Assembly (NCBI GenBank): GCA_002483445.1
Contig: DLHY01000004.1
Location: forward strand, 29,236-93,235
From: Blastocatellia bacterium UBA7656
GTDB taxonomy: Bacteria; Acidobacteriota; Blastocatellia; UBA7656
DNA: 64,000 nucleotides
Direction: 5' to 3'
Shown here: piece by piece, positions 34,211 to 42,733 of the stretch
Position numbering within the stretch: the first letter of the stretch is position 1
Layout: each line of letters starts with the position of its first letter
Program-made: the position numbers and the translations under genes
Notes under the pieces: model-generated
Database searches by the model: none
The model's input: the letters and a program-made list of their open reading frames with translations, nothing else
What the model was told of the DNA's origin: nothing

Positions 34211-35419
34211 TCAGTTCGACGGCTGCTTGCCTCGAACCTGATTTTTGATGAACTCGAAAATTGCTTTGTGTCCTTCAGGCATGGTTCCGTTGAGGAAATA
34301 CAATCCGACATTCAACGAATGATCAAGGCCCGCGAAGTAGTGAAACTCCATCTTCGTTTTGCCAGCTTTCTTCGCCGTCTCTTCCATTTTCTTCAAGCCT
34401 TCGATTGGCACCGAAGCATCCTCATCGCCATGAAAGCAACCTATGGGGATGTCGAGTTGAGAAAGAAAAGTCCAGATGGGCTGGTGCGCGAAATGATCCT
34501 TGAACCAGTCTTTAGGCGTGCTGACTGCGGCTGCGATTTTTAGCCAGCCATTGAGAACCTCGTAGTTATCCGTGTCGGCGGCGTCCAGATAGATTTTTGA
34601 CAGCGCGCCCATATCCTCGACGGTAAAGTATCCGTCCCGGTTGCGATCAAAGACCTCGAATCCTGCGTTATTCCATCTCTTCTCGCGGAACTTCGCGGGA
34701 TCGGCTTCGAACTCAGCCTTCGAAATTTTGCCGTCCTTGTCCTTATCGAAAAAGCCTCGGACTGCGATGAAGTTCCCGCCCGTCATGATGTATTTGTAAG
34801 TTTCTCTCAGGTTGGCCGACATCACTCCGTAGAGTACGAGTCCCGCTATCTCTTTCCGTATGCGCGAAGCCGCTTCAGCCGCCAGCAGAGTGCCTTCGCT
34901 TGCGCCCATCAGAAATATGCGCGAAGGGTCTATGCCCGACTGCTTCTGAACGACGCGAACCGCGCTCATAACATCGCGCACTTTGTTTTCGAGCGTGCTG
35001 GTATTGTAGATATCCCAGTCGATCTTTTCGTAACGAGGAGGAGCATCGCCCATGCGGATGCCGCGCCCCTCGTAGCCGAAGAAAGCCACGTTCATCTCAG
35101 GCAGCTTTTCCCGATAGAGATCGAAGTAGTTGAAAGTCGTGCTGCGAATTGGCCGCTTCATATCGACGGTCATGCCTTCCGCCGTCTGAACGTAGATGAC
35201 CACTGCGCAGCGCGCGTTTGAAACGGGCAGCGTCAACTTTCCAAACATGTCATAGCCGTCATGAGACTTGAATGGAATCTCGATGGTTCTCGTTTTCGCC
35301 TGCGCGTCCTGACCTGCGTCCGCCGGACAAACGAAGCAGGTGAGAAGAAGTCCGACTACTGTGAGCAGAGCGCAGACTTTAAGCATTGAGCGGCTTTTGA
35401 ATGATTGGGGCAAGCGCAT
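34211..35419 (-). CDS. exported alpha/beta hydrolase with two EF-hands inserted
   Basis: Signal peptide residues 1-36. Fold with nucleophile Ser174 in GASEGTL, catalytic Asp in GDEDASVP and His in GLDHSLNVG. Between the Ser and the Asp lie two canonical EF-hand loops: 225-236 DKDKDGKISKAE and 258-269 DRNRDGYFTVED, each with Asp at 1, 3 (or Asn) and 5, Gly at 6 and Glu/Asp at 12. So the cap domain is a calcium-binding pair. It may be an exported peptidase or esterase needing calcium. Length 402. Confidence 0.88.
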   Translation of the reverse strand: MRLPQSFKSRSMLKVCALLTVVGLLLTCFVCPADAGQDAQAKTRTIEIPFKSHDGYDMFGKLTLPVSNARCAVVIYVQTAEGMTVDMKRPIRSTTFNYFDLYREKLPEMNVAFFGYEGRGIRMGDAPPRYEKIDWDIYNTSTLENKVRDVMSAVRVVQKQSGIDPSRIFLMGASEGTLLAAEAASRIRKEIAGLVLYGVMSANLRETYKYIMTGGNFIAVRGFFDKDKDGKISKAEFEADPAKFREKRWNNAGFEVFDRNRDGYFTVEDMGALSKIYLDAADTDNYEVLNGWLKIAAAVSTPKDWFKDHFAHQPIWTFLSQLDIPIGCFHGDEDASVPIEGLKKMEETAKKAGKTKMEFHYFAGLDHSLNVGLYFLNGTMPEGHKAIFEFIKNQVRGKQPSN

Positions 35420-35491
35420 CGAGCGATTCCTCCATGTAAATTGAGTCGATCACGGTAGCAATCAGGCGGGTGAGCAGTCAATCGAGTCGCT

Positions 35492-36124
35492 TTACCTGCG
35501 CGCCTTGTAAACGACGAAGAAGTTGTTGTCGAGGAAATCGTATTTTTCAATCTGCGTGAAGTCCGCCGCCTTCATCCAGTTTTCAAGGTCTTCGAGCGCG
35601 AATTTCATGTTCTCGTGACCGGGGGGCCAGGTCTTGCTGAAATCTATTATCGCAACTCGCCCCGAAGGCTTGAGGTACTTGTGAAGCTTCTTCAGATACG
35701 CGCCCTGACCGGCTATGTGATGAAGCGTATCGATGATGACTATCAGATCGACAGGCTCAGGAATCGTCGGATCGTCTTCCTTGCAAAGCACCGTGCGGAT
35801 ATTTGAAAGGCTCTGCTCTTGCGCTGTTTTGTCTATGTGCTTGAGCAGTCCGTCATCGATGTCGATAGCATAAACGACGCCTTTCGCGCCGAGTCGCTTC
35901 GCCAGTGGCCGCGAGAACAATCCAGACCCGGCTCCGATGTCTGCGACTTTCTGGCCGGACTTGATCTTCAGCGTTTCGATCACACGATCAACCTGAAGCA
36001 ATTCGACTCGCCGCTCGGATTCGAGCAGCTTGGTGTACTCTTCAGGATCGCGCTTCTGCTGCCCCTGTCCGACAGCCGCGAGAAAAAGAGAGAGAATCAG
36101 TAAAATCGCTTTCACGTTTTTCAT
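35492..36124 (-). CDS. class I SAM-dependent methyltransferase with signal peptide
   Basis: Residues 1-21 are a Sec signal (MKNVKAILLILSLFLAAVGQGQQ). The rest is a methyltransferase: IGAGSGLFSRPLAKR (SAM motif I), GVVYAIDIDDGLL, DLIVIIDTLHHI (motif IV region) and GRVAIIDFSKTWPPGHEN. UbiE-like in order. A signal peptide on a SAM enzyme is odd because SAM is cytoplasmic; the N-terminal helix may be a membrane anchor. Length 210. Confidence 0.85.
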   Translation of the reverse strand: MKNVKAILLILSLFLAAVGQGQQKRDPEEYTKLLESERRVELLQVDRVIETLKIKSGQKVADIGAGSGLFSRPLAKRLGAKGVVYAIDIDDGLLKHIDKTAQEQSLSNIRTVLCKEDDPTIPEPVDLIVIIDTLHHIAGQGAYLKKLHKYLKPSGRVAIIDFSKTWPPGHENMKFALEDLENWMKAADFTQIEKYDFLDNNFFVVYKARR

Positions 36125-36207
36125 AATCAGCCTCGTGTGGGAAAGATGTTGGCGACCCTGCTGATACTACCATCTAACATCGAACCTCTAACATCTACTC
36201 CACATCT

Positions 36208-38673
36208 TCACTTCTCAGCGGTCAGTTCCTGAAAGCGGGGGTTGTCGCGCAGGCTCTCAAGATCAGGCTCAAGGCGACCGCGAATGGCTATGATCGGGCC
36301 TATGCGAGAGAGAGATTTTTCGAAGTGCTTGAGCGCGCGCTCCTCGTCCCCCCGGAGCGCGTGCAGACAGGAGATGTAATAAGAAGTGAACGGATCATCC
36401 GCTCCTGTAGATACCCGCTCTTCGAATTTCTTCAATGCGCGCTTGAAGTGACGTTCGGCTTCTTCCGCGTTGCCTTTTCTCAAATGCGCCGCGCCTGTCT
36501 TTTGCTCAAGCTCAATCATCGTCCGCTCGCGAAGCGCGTGATCCGTCGTTGTGAGAAAGTCCATCTCTTTTTCGTACTCGCTGATGGCATCGTCATATCG
36601 GCCCTGGCAATAATAAACATAACCGAGACGAGCGTGCGCGCCTACGACCTGCAATCCTTCCTTGCCCGATATGAACCGCTCCTGAAGATCGACGGCCTGA
36701 CGGGCGAGAATTTCTGCCCGACGATAGTTGCCGCGCAGTGTGTAGAGAAGCGTGAGTTGAAGATATGAATAGCCCGCCTGCGGATTGAGCGCGATTGCAT
36801 GTTCAAGCTCGGTTATGCCTTCATCGACCATTCCCTTGCCGAGCCAGTAGACACGCGCAAGCGAGGCGTGCGCGCCCGCGTTGTTAGGCTCTAAGGCTAT
36901 CGCCCGCTTGATCGCTTCTACTGCTTCGTCATAGCGCCCGATGCTCATATACGCGCCGCCCAGCCATTGATGCGCGTGCGAAAGTCGCGGGTTTATCTCG
37001 ATGGCTTTCTGTTCAACCTCTATCGCCTTGTGCGAAAGCTCAGGGATTCCGAGAAAACTGCCCTTGAGATCGTAAGCCGTCCCCAGCGCGGCCCACGCTC
37101 TTGCATAGTCGGGGTCGTATTCGATTGCCTTCTCGAAGTGATGAATGGCGCGATCCAGAGTTTCGCGGCTGCCCGTTCGCAGGTTCATCATAGCGCGCGA
37201 GAAATGCTCGTAGGCTTCTACGGATTCGGTCTCCTTGCGCTCGATTTCGTTGATCTCTGACGAGCCGAGATGGAGATTGAGCCCCTCGGTCAGATCGTAA
37301 ACGATCTTGTCCTGAAGCCCGAATATGTCATCTATCCGGCCATCGATCTTGACCGTCTTGATAACCGTTCCGGCTTCGACCTCGACCAGGCGGGCGGTTA
37401 TGCGAATCATATCGCCTATCTTCTGATAGCCGCCGCTTATGATCCATGTGGCGTTGAGACGGCGGCCCACATCTATAGCGAAAGCGTCTTCGGATTCCAC
37501 GAGCGTCCCCGATCCTATATTGCGAAGCACCTCGAATGTGCGCTCGCGGCCTATGATCGAAAGGCCGCGAATGTTTTTCAGATCGGCTGTTACGGTTTCA
37601 GCTATCCCTGACCCGATCCAGTCGTCGGCAGGCTCTCTGGTTATGTTGGTGAAATTCATCACCGCGATGGCGTTTTCAAGTTTGGGCGCAGGAACGATGG
37701 TTCCCGTGCTTCTCCCGGCGGGCGCAAGCACAGAGGTCGGAGTCTGATCCGCCGACTGCGAGGCTATGCTCAAGGAGCGGGTGCCTTCGATATCGCGCCG
37801 CAGGCTGTGAAGATCGATGTAGAACTCGCGGGCGGTCTGGAAGCGAAAGGCGGGATTTTTTTCAAGCGCCTTGCGAACGATCCGCTCCATCTCCGCAGGC
37901 ACATCGTAGTTGAATCGCGCGACGGCAGGCGGCTCAAGGTGAAGAATTTTATCGATGACTTCGGTTGAACTGTCGCCGCCGAACGGCAATCGAGAGGTGA
38001 GCATTTCGTAAAGCACCACGCCGAGCGAAAAAATATCCGTGCGATGATCTACGACCTGACCGAGCGCCTGTTCGGGCGACATATAAGCGACAGTCCCCAT
38101 GACGACGCCGGCGACCGTCTCGTGGCCGAGCATGAAAGTCGGCTCGTCGCTCGTCTTGCCCGTCTCGCTCTTCGCGCGGCCTGTCGGGACTGTGAGTTTC
38201 GCCAGACCGAAATCGAGAACCTTCACAAGCCCGCGCCCGGTGACGATCAGGTTCGCGCTCTTGATGTCGCGGTGAATTATTCCGTGAGCGTGCGCTTCAT
38301 TGAGCGCATCGGCGACCTGCATCGAAATTTCAATCGCTTCGACGAGCGCGAGCGGCCCGCGCTCCACCCGGCGCGAGAGCAACTCTCCCTCGACGTATTC
38401 CATAACGATGAAATCCGCGCCTTCGTACTCGCCGATGTCGAAGATGGCGGCGACGTTGGGCGAGCTCAGAGCGGATGCGGCGCGCGCTTCTTTCAAAAAC
38501 CGCTCGCGTCGTTCCAGATCATACTGATAGGAAGCAGGAAGGAATTTCAAAGCCACCGAGCGGCCAAGCCTCGTGTCTTCGGCGCGATAAACCTCGCCCA
38601 TGCCGCCCGCGCCCAGCGCCTCTTCAATCAGATAATGGTTAATCTGCTGGCCTATCATATCGAGCAGGGCCAC
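36208..38673 (-). CDS. serine/threonine protein kinase with TolB-like and TPR domains
   Basis: Residues 10-275 are a Pkn2-type kinase: glycine loop GAGGMGEVYRA, ALKFLP Lys, HRDIKSANLIV catalytic loop, DFGLAK and GTVAYMSPEQ. A TolB-N/adenylate-cyclase-associated-like domain follows (IAVMNFTNIT, WIGSGIAETVTADL, ISGGYQKIGDMIRITARLVEV), then about seven tetratricopeptide repeats (YARAWAALGTAYDLKG, PRLSHAHQWLGGAYMSIGRYDEA and so on) to the end. No membrane helix visible. Start is a GTG at 38673; ATG at 38658 is an alternative. Common signalling protein type in Acidobacteriota. Confidence 0.93.
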   Translation of the reverse strand: MALLDMIGQQINHYLIEEALGAGGMGEVYRAEDTRLGRSVALKFLPASYQYDLERRERFLKEARAASALSSPNVAAIFDIGEYEGADFIVMEYVEGELLSRRVERGPLALVEAIEISMQVADALNEAHAHGIIHRDIKSANLIVTGRGLVKVLDFGLAKLTVPTGRAKSETGKTSDEPTFMLGHETVAGVVMGTVAYMSPEQALGQVVDHRTDIFSLGVVLYEMLTSRLPFGGDSSTEVIDKILHLEPPAVARFNYDVPAEMERIVRKALEKNPAFRFQTAREFYIDLHSLRRDIEGTRSLSIASQSADQTPTSVLAPAGRSTGTIVPAPKLENAIAVMNFTNITREPADDWIGSGIAETVTADLKNIRGLSIIGRERTFEVLRNIGSGTLVESEDAFAIDVGRRLNATWIISGGYQKIGDMIRITARLVEVEAGTVIKTVKIDGRIDDIFGLQDKIVYDLTEGLNLHLGSSEINEIERKETESVEAYEHFSRAMMNLRTGSRETLDRAIHHFEKAIEYDPDYARAWAALGTAYDLKGSFLGIPELSHKAIEVEQKAIEINPRLSHAHQWLGGAYMSIGRYDEAVEAIKRAIALEPNNAGAHASLARVYWLGKGMVDEGITELEHAIALNPQAGYSYLQLTLLYTLRGNYRRAEILARQAVDLQERFISGKEGLQVVGAHARLGYVYYCQGRYDDAISEYEKEMDFLTTTDHALRERTMIELEQKTGAAHLRKGNAEEAERHFKRALKKFEERVSTGADDPFTSYYISCLHALRGDEERALKHFEKSLSRIGPIIAIRGRLEPDLESLRDNPRFQELTAEK

Positions 38674-38712
38674 GCTCAGGCGGCCCCACCGATAACATTA
38701 GAGACATATCAC

Positions 38713-39330
38713 CTAGCGCGCAAGCTTGAGCGCGATTTGGGCAGTGTGACGGCCCTGAAAGCGCGCGATGGCGAGCTCGTTTTCGCTGGGCTGGCGCGAT
38801 CCATCGCCTCCCGTTATGGTCGACGCACCGTAGGGAGAGCCGCCCGTGATCTCGGCCATCGTCGTCTGACGCGCTTCTGAGTAAGGCACGCCGACTATTA
38901 TCATTCCGTGATGGAGCAGCGTGGTGTGAAAACTTGTGATGGTCGTTTCCTGCCCGCCGTGCTGAGTGGCTGAGGAAGTGAAGACGCTTCCCACCTTGCC
39001 TATGAGCGCGCCTTTGGCCCACAGCCCTCCGGTCTGATCGAGAAAGTTTCGCATCTGCGCGCACATATTCCCGAAGCGCGTCGGGGAGCCGAAAATTATC
39101 GCGTCCGCTTCCGGTAGCTGATCGGGGCGAGCAACGGGAATGTGAGCGAAAGCTTCGCGCGCAGCCTTCGCGCCCGTTCTTTCGAGAGCCGCTTCGGGGA
39201 CGAGTTCCGGAACCTGAAGCAGCAGGACTTCCGCTCCTTCCACCTGGCGCGCTCCCTCGGCTACGGCTTCAGCCATTTTGCAAACGTGTCCGTACATGCT
39301 GTAAAAAACCACCTGAATTTTCACACTCAT
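38713..39330 (-). CDS. wrbA: NAD(P)H:quinone oxidoreductase, WrbA/flavodoxin family
   Basis: VVFYSMYGHVCKMAEAVAEGARQVEGAEV is the FMN-binding front; DAIIFGSPTRFGNMCAQMRNFLDQTGGLWAKGALIGKVGSVFTSSATQHGGQETT is the WrbA core. It reduces quinones with two electrons, avoiding radicals. ATG 39330 has GGAGG eight bases ahead. It lies after the pirin/MarR pair on the same strand, so a quinone/electrophile stress unit is plausible. Confidence 0.93.
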   Translation of the reverse strand: MSVKIQVVFYSMYGHVCKMAEAVAEGARQVEGAEVLLLQVPELVPEAALERTGAKAAREAFAHIPVARPDQLPEADAIIFGSPTRFGNMCAQMRNFLDQTGGLWAKGALIGKVGSVFTSSATQHGGQETTITSFHTTLLHHGMIIVGVPYSEARQTTMAEITGGSPYGASTITGGDGSRQPSENELAIARFQGRHTAQIALKLAR

Positions 39331-39351
39331 AATTTTCCCTCCAAAAAAGTG

Positions 39352-39372
39352 GCGCAAGCTGACAGCTTGCGC
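39352..39372. repeat. dispersed GCGCAA palindrome, copy 6
   Basis: GCGCAAGCT, GAC, AGCTTGCGC: perfect 9-bp stem. It lies between the wrbA start and the pirin stop on the same strand. Confidence 0.85.
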
Positions 39373-39389
39373 TGCTCGACCCCTTTTGA

Positions 39390-40088
39390 TTACGGAAGAT
39401 CGATCAGATAAATCTCGGCTGCGTCTTGTGAAGCAAGATCGAGTTCCGACACGCCTTCGATGCGAGCCTGATCCCCTCGCCGAAGCTGATGACCATTGAG
39501 TTGCAACTCACCATTGATGACGAACAGGTAAGCGCGGCGGCCTTCATCGAGGCGATGTGTGATCTGATCTCCTCGGCTTACAGTCGCTACGTAGATGGTC
39601 GCGTCCTGATGAATACGGACTGCCTCCGTTTCGTCGCGGCCCGAAGCTACGGCGAGCAATCGGCCCGCGCGTTCGTCGTCGGTGAACTGCTTCTGCTCAT
39701 AAGAAGGCTCCAGTCCGCGCACGGCAGGCTCGATCCACACCTGAAGCAGATGAACCGGAGTATCTTTCGACTTATTATATTCGGAATGCCTGATTCCAGT
39801 TCCTGCGCTCATGCGCTGAACCTCGCCCGCGCTTATGCGCCCGTGCGCGCCCGTGCTGTCGCGATGCTCAAGCTCTCCTTCGATCACATAGGTGATGATC
39901 TCCATTTCACGATGGCCGTGCATACCGAACCCCGAATCCGGGCGAATCACGTCATCATTGAATACGCGAAGAGGGCCGAACCCCATGTTGGCCGGGTCGT
40001 GATAATGATCGAAGCTGAAATGCCAGTAGGTCGAAAGCCAGTCGCTCTGGAAATGATATCGCTCGTCGTTTCTTATTATGTTGATCAT
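39390..40088 (-). CDS. pirin family protein (quercetinase-like)
   Basis: The cupin residues are FGMHGHREMEIITYVIEGELEHRDSTG (metal His pair and Glu) and AGTGIRHSEYN, the classical pirin first domain; second domain residues 150-232. Length 232 is typical of YhhW. Pirins bind iron and open quercetin or act as redox-dependent modulators. A perfect palindrome 17-32 bases upstream of the start and a MarR gene upstream suggest regulated expression. Confidence 0.92.
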   Translation of the reverse strand: MINIIRNDERYHFQSDWLSTYWHFSFDHYHDPANMGFGPLRVFNDDVIRPDSGFGMHGHREMEIITYVIEGELEHRDSTGAHGRISAGEVQRMSAGTGIRHSEYNKSKDTPVHLLQVWIEPAVRGLEPSYEQKQFTDDERAGRLLAVASGRDETEAVRIHQDATIYVATVSRGDQITHRLDEGRRAYLFVINGELQLNGHQLRRGDQARIEGVSELDLASQDAAEIYLIDLP

Positions 40089-40104
40089 CTCGATGCTCCT
40101 TGAA

Positions 40105-40120
40105 GCGTGTTATAACACGC
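40105..40120. promoter_or_regulatory. 16-bp perfect palindrome, probable MarR operator
   Basis: GCGTGTTATAACACGC is perfectly symmetric. It lies between the marR stop (40139) and the pirin start (40088), so it fits an operator for the MarR protein at the pirin promoter. MarR dimers bind 16-20-bp inverted repeats of this form. Confidence 0.65.
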
Positions 40121-40138
40121 ATTATTCGAAAAAATTTT

Positions 40139-40603
40139 TTAATCTTCTTCGTCGTAGACGCCCTCGCAGATGCGGGAAAGTTCCCGGCGGTCTGCAAGCG
40201 ACACGCGGTCGGCGAAGAACTGGTAAACCTCATCGATGCGCGGCTGAAGGCGACCTAACAGATTGACGCCTTTTCTGGTTATTCGAGTGACTGAAAGGCG
40301 GCGGTCTTCTTCCGCGCGGACACGTTCGGCAAGACCCTGCTGTTCGAGCCGGTCTATCAATCGCGTGACATCCGGCGCTTTTTCGAGCATTCTGCGGGCT
40401 ATCTCGCATCGCGGGTGTCCTTCGGGAGCGCCTCTCAAGATACGCAGCACGTTGTACTGCCCGTGAGTGATTGCATGTTCGGCGCAGGCGCGATCCAATC
40501 GCTGGCGAATGTGGTTCGCAGCTATGAGCAGGTTCAATATGGCTTCCTGCACGGGGCTTTCGAACCGAGCCTGCATTATACGCTTTTGAAGCGCTTTTCC
40601 CAT
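40139..40603 (-). CDS. MarR family transcription regulator
   Basis: 154 residues with the winged helix: ITHGQYNVLRILRGAPEGHPRCEIARRMLEKAPDVTRLIDRLEQQGLAERVRAEEDRRLSVTRITRKG. This is the recognised MarR core, with the RxEEDRR wing. It lies upstream of pirin on the same strand. Probably senses phenolic or oxidative signals through its dimer interface; the ligand is not readable. Confidence 0.92.
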   Translation of the reverse strand: MGKALQKRIMQARFESPVQEAILNLLIAANHIRQRLDRACAEHAITHGQYNVLRILRGAPEGHPRCEIARRMLEKAPDVTRLIDRLEQQGLAERVRAEEDRRLSVTRITRKGVNLLGRLQPRIDEVYQFFADRVSLADRRELSRICEGVYDEED

Positions 40604-40694
40604 ACGTACGCATTTATACCATGAATAGAACCGTGTCGCAACACATATTTCTCATGACAGGGTAAAAGCCTGAGATCGAAGGGAAGCGAGATGC

Positions 40695-41423
40695 TCAGAC
40701 GTGAACATCGCCGTAGGCGAGTTCTCCGGTCGATTCCCTGTATTTGATCATTATGTAAAACATCCAGGAGTAAAAGATGAGGATGATGCTGAGGACTACC
40801 CATCCGGGCAGGGCGACGACGGAAGCGTTTTGAATCCACTCCGTTGTGGATTGAATGAATTCGGACTGGCCGCCTTTCGACTGGAGCCTTCGGGCGGTGG
40901 TCTTGAGCAGCCATGCGGCCAGAAGGATGAGAAACAGCCAGATGTAGTTTCTTCTCAGCCTTCGGGCCATGGCTTCGGAAAAGAACATGGAAAACTTAGG
41001 CAATCGGAGGTCTTCGCCGAGTTGGTTCATCCAGTGAGCCGGATCGATCATCTCGCGCGGGGCGAATATGCGCGCGTAGTAATTGCGCTCGACCAGTCGC
41101 ACGCGGCTGCGGTAGACGTGAAAGAATCGGTATCGGCGCGATTCTATGCTGAGTAGCAGAAATACCAGCACCATCGCGAACAGCAGCACGCCGTGATGCG
41201 ATTCAGGAGAGGAGAGCGAGACTGAAAGCATCGCCGCCACTGCCGCTATAGCCCAGTTGGTCGTGCGGTCGAGCCGGTCGCGCCAACTCATCATCCTCGA
41301 TAACTCGCCGCGATAATAGTGCGCGAGCGAGTTGACGAATTCGACCGAATTAGTCGGAAAGATCGGCGGCGCGGGCTTGGCCTGCGGCTCCGGTCTGATG
41401 GTGATTTCCTTTTCGGTTATCAT
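40695..41423 (-). CDS. DUF2270 family membrane protein
   Basis: Four hydrophobic helices: two after a helix-rich start (TTNWAIAAVAAMLSVSLS, HHGVLLFAMVLVFLLLS) and two late (IWLFLILLAAWLLKT, LPGWVVLSIILIFYSWMFYIM). The RRYRFFHVYRSRVRLVERNYYARIF segment is the DUF2270 signature. Length 242. Function unknown, inner membrane. Confidence 0.85.
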   Translation of the reverse strand: MITEKEITIRPEPQAKPAPPIFPTNSVEFVNSLAHYYRGELSRMMSWRDRLDRTTNWAIAAVAAMLSVSLSSPESHHGVLLFAMVLVFLLLSIESRRYRFFHVYRSRVRLVERNYYARIFAPREMIDPAHWMNQLGEDLRLPKFSMFFSEAMARRLRRNYIWLFLILLAAWLLKTTARRLQSKGGQSEFIQSTTEWIQNASVVALPGWVVLSIILIFYSWMFYIMIKYRESTGELAYGDVHV

Positions 41424-41553
41424 AGCCGGCCTCTCGCTGTCTCGATCCGTCCAGTGTTTTCGGGGGCTGATTCTGATTGCGGTTTATCACATTGCCTGAT
41501 AGCGGTCAACTGAAATGTTGGAGTGTGGGGGGTTGGGGATGAAGAGGTGAGGG

Positions 41554-41605
41554 GGTGAAGAGGTGAGGGGGTTTTATCTCTTGCTCACCTTGTCACCTCT
41601 TCACC
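41554..41605. repeat. GGTGAAGAGGTGA inverted repeat near the SRPBCC stop
   Basis: GGTGAAGAGGTGA (41554-41566) and its complement TCACCTCTTCACC (41593-41605) enclose a 26-base loop. The right arm lies inside the last codons of the SRPBCC gene (stop 41585-41587). Confidence 0.75.
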
Positions 41606-42091
41606 TCCCCGGCGGCGGGCGAGTTCAAGTTTGAGGCTCTCTTCGCCGCGCGACATGGCCCAGCGATGATTGGCGGAAAAGATGGGCTTGAGCAGAAACG
41701 AAAGCCATTGAAGCAGTTTCTTTTCGGCCCGAATGCGCCAGTCGTAGGTTACATTGACGAAGCGGCCATCCTGCTCGAATGTCCACACGCCCCGACCGAT
41801 GAAATCGCCCCACGCTTCGAGGCTGAATCCATAAGGGTAATGTGACTCTGTGACGCGAAACTGCCAGCGCAGGGTGTAGGGCAGCCAGCCCTTCGTGTAA
41901 AGGCTCACCACTCGGCCCACTCCGTTCTGATCGCCCTGCTCGATCTCTTTTACATCGAGATAAACCGAAGGCCACCAGCGCGGCAACTCTTTCGCCTCTT
42001 TGAGTACATCAGCCACCTCCTCGCACGTCGCTTCGACGCGCCAGCGAGTGATGAAGTGATAATCGTTCGAAGCCATCTTTCTCCCTTTCAA
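41585..42091 (-). CDS. SRPBCC (START/Bet v1-like) family protein
   Basis: The outline ITRWRVEATCEEVADVLKEAKELPRWWPSVYLDVKEIEQ, VGRVVSLYTKGWLPYTLRWQFRVTE, DFIGRGVWTFEQDGRFVNVTYDWRI is that of SRPBCC polyketide-cyclase-like proteins. The C-terminal GGEEVTR is encoded by a GAGGTGA-type repeat, so its tail is repeat-derived. ATG 42091 or 42076 (MASNDYHF) possible. 168 residues. Confidence 0.85.
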   Translation of the reverse strand: MKGRKMASNDYHFITRWRVEATCEEVADVLKEAKELPRWWPSVYLDVKEIEQGDQNGVGRVVSLYTKGWLPYTLRWQFRVTESHYPYGFSLEAWGDFIGRGVWTFEQDGRFVNVTYDWRIRAEKKLLQWLSFLLKPIFSANHRWAMSRGEESLKLELARRRGGEEVTR

Positions 42092-42150
42092 GAAGCGACA
42101 CGCGACCCGCGACGAAACAAACGGACGACAGGATATGCTTTCATCCCTTT

Positions 42151-42171
42151 CTCATCACTCATCGCTCATCA
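42151..42171. repeat. CTCATCA heptamer array
   Basis: CTCATCA, CTCATCG, CTCATCA in tandem, overlapping the stop and last codons of the 188-residue gene (stop at 42155). Confidence 0.8.
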
Positions 42172-42721
42172 CTCTTCCCTTTCGCGCAAGCTCCATCGCC
42201 CGCCAGTAAAACGTTTCGTACTCGTCGGGCGGGAGCCGATGGCTGCGGCCTGAAAGAACTCCACGAAATGCGTCGAGCGCGTCCGCAAGTCCCAGATGAC
42301 ACCAGTCCCACAACATCGATTTGAAGTTGTATGCCACCATCGCTTCTGCTACGAAGCGGCGAATCTCTATGGATTCCTCCCGGCGGATGCCGCATTCTTC
42401 GAGCAGCCGGAGCGACCGCTCTTTATGCTCCTCGTCGAACTCGGTATCGAGGAAAGGCTCAAGCAGCAAATCCCATACATCGATTCTCTTCACTGTGGGG
42501 AGGCTGTGAGCGGCGGCGGCCTGACGCAGTTCTTCTCTCGAGGGTGCCGGGATGAAGAGAATTTCGCGCGAGGTTCGAATCTCAGGCGGCGCGGCGTCCG
42601 CATCGATTTCGACTATCATGGCGTAGTCGATTTTTCCTGACGGATAAACCGACGAGGGAGGATAAGGGTAGATGAGAAACTCTATGTCGTCGGGGCCGAA
42701 TCTGATATCGGTGTCGGACAT
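42155..42721 (-). CDS. hypothetical protein, 188 residues
   Basis: No family recognised. Composition is acidic, soluble, no signal. Blocks include RFGPDDIEFLIYPYPPSSVYP, AMIVEIDADAAPPE and FKSMLWDWCHLGLADALDAF. The last residues VMSDE are encoded in a heptamer array. It lies between SRPBCC and rfbD genes, 12 bases from the rfbD stop, on the same strand, so it may be read from the rfb message. Confidence 0.65.
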   Translation of the reverse strand: MSDTDIRFGPDDIEFLIYPYPPSSVYPSGKIDYAMIVEIDADAAPPEIRTSREILFIPAPSREELRQAAAAHSLPTVKRIDVWDLLLEPFLDTEFDEEHKERSLRLLEECGIRREESIEIRRFVAEAMVAYNFKSMLWDWCHLGLADALDAFRGVLSGRSHRLPPDEYETFYWRAMELARKGRVMSDE

Positions 42722-42733
42722 AATCGCCAGCGA

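Noticed and set aside
38044..38880. A 278-codon open frame on + across the kinase and WrbA genes
   Set aside because: It crosses two genes on the other strand and its text is the usual shadow type.
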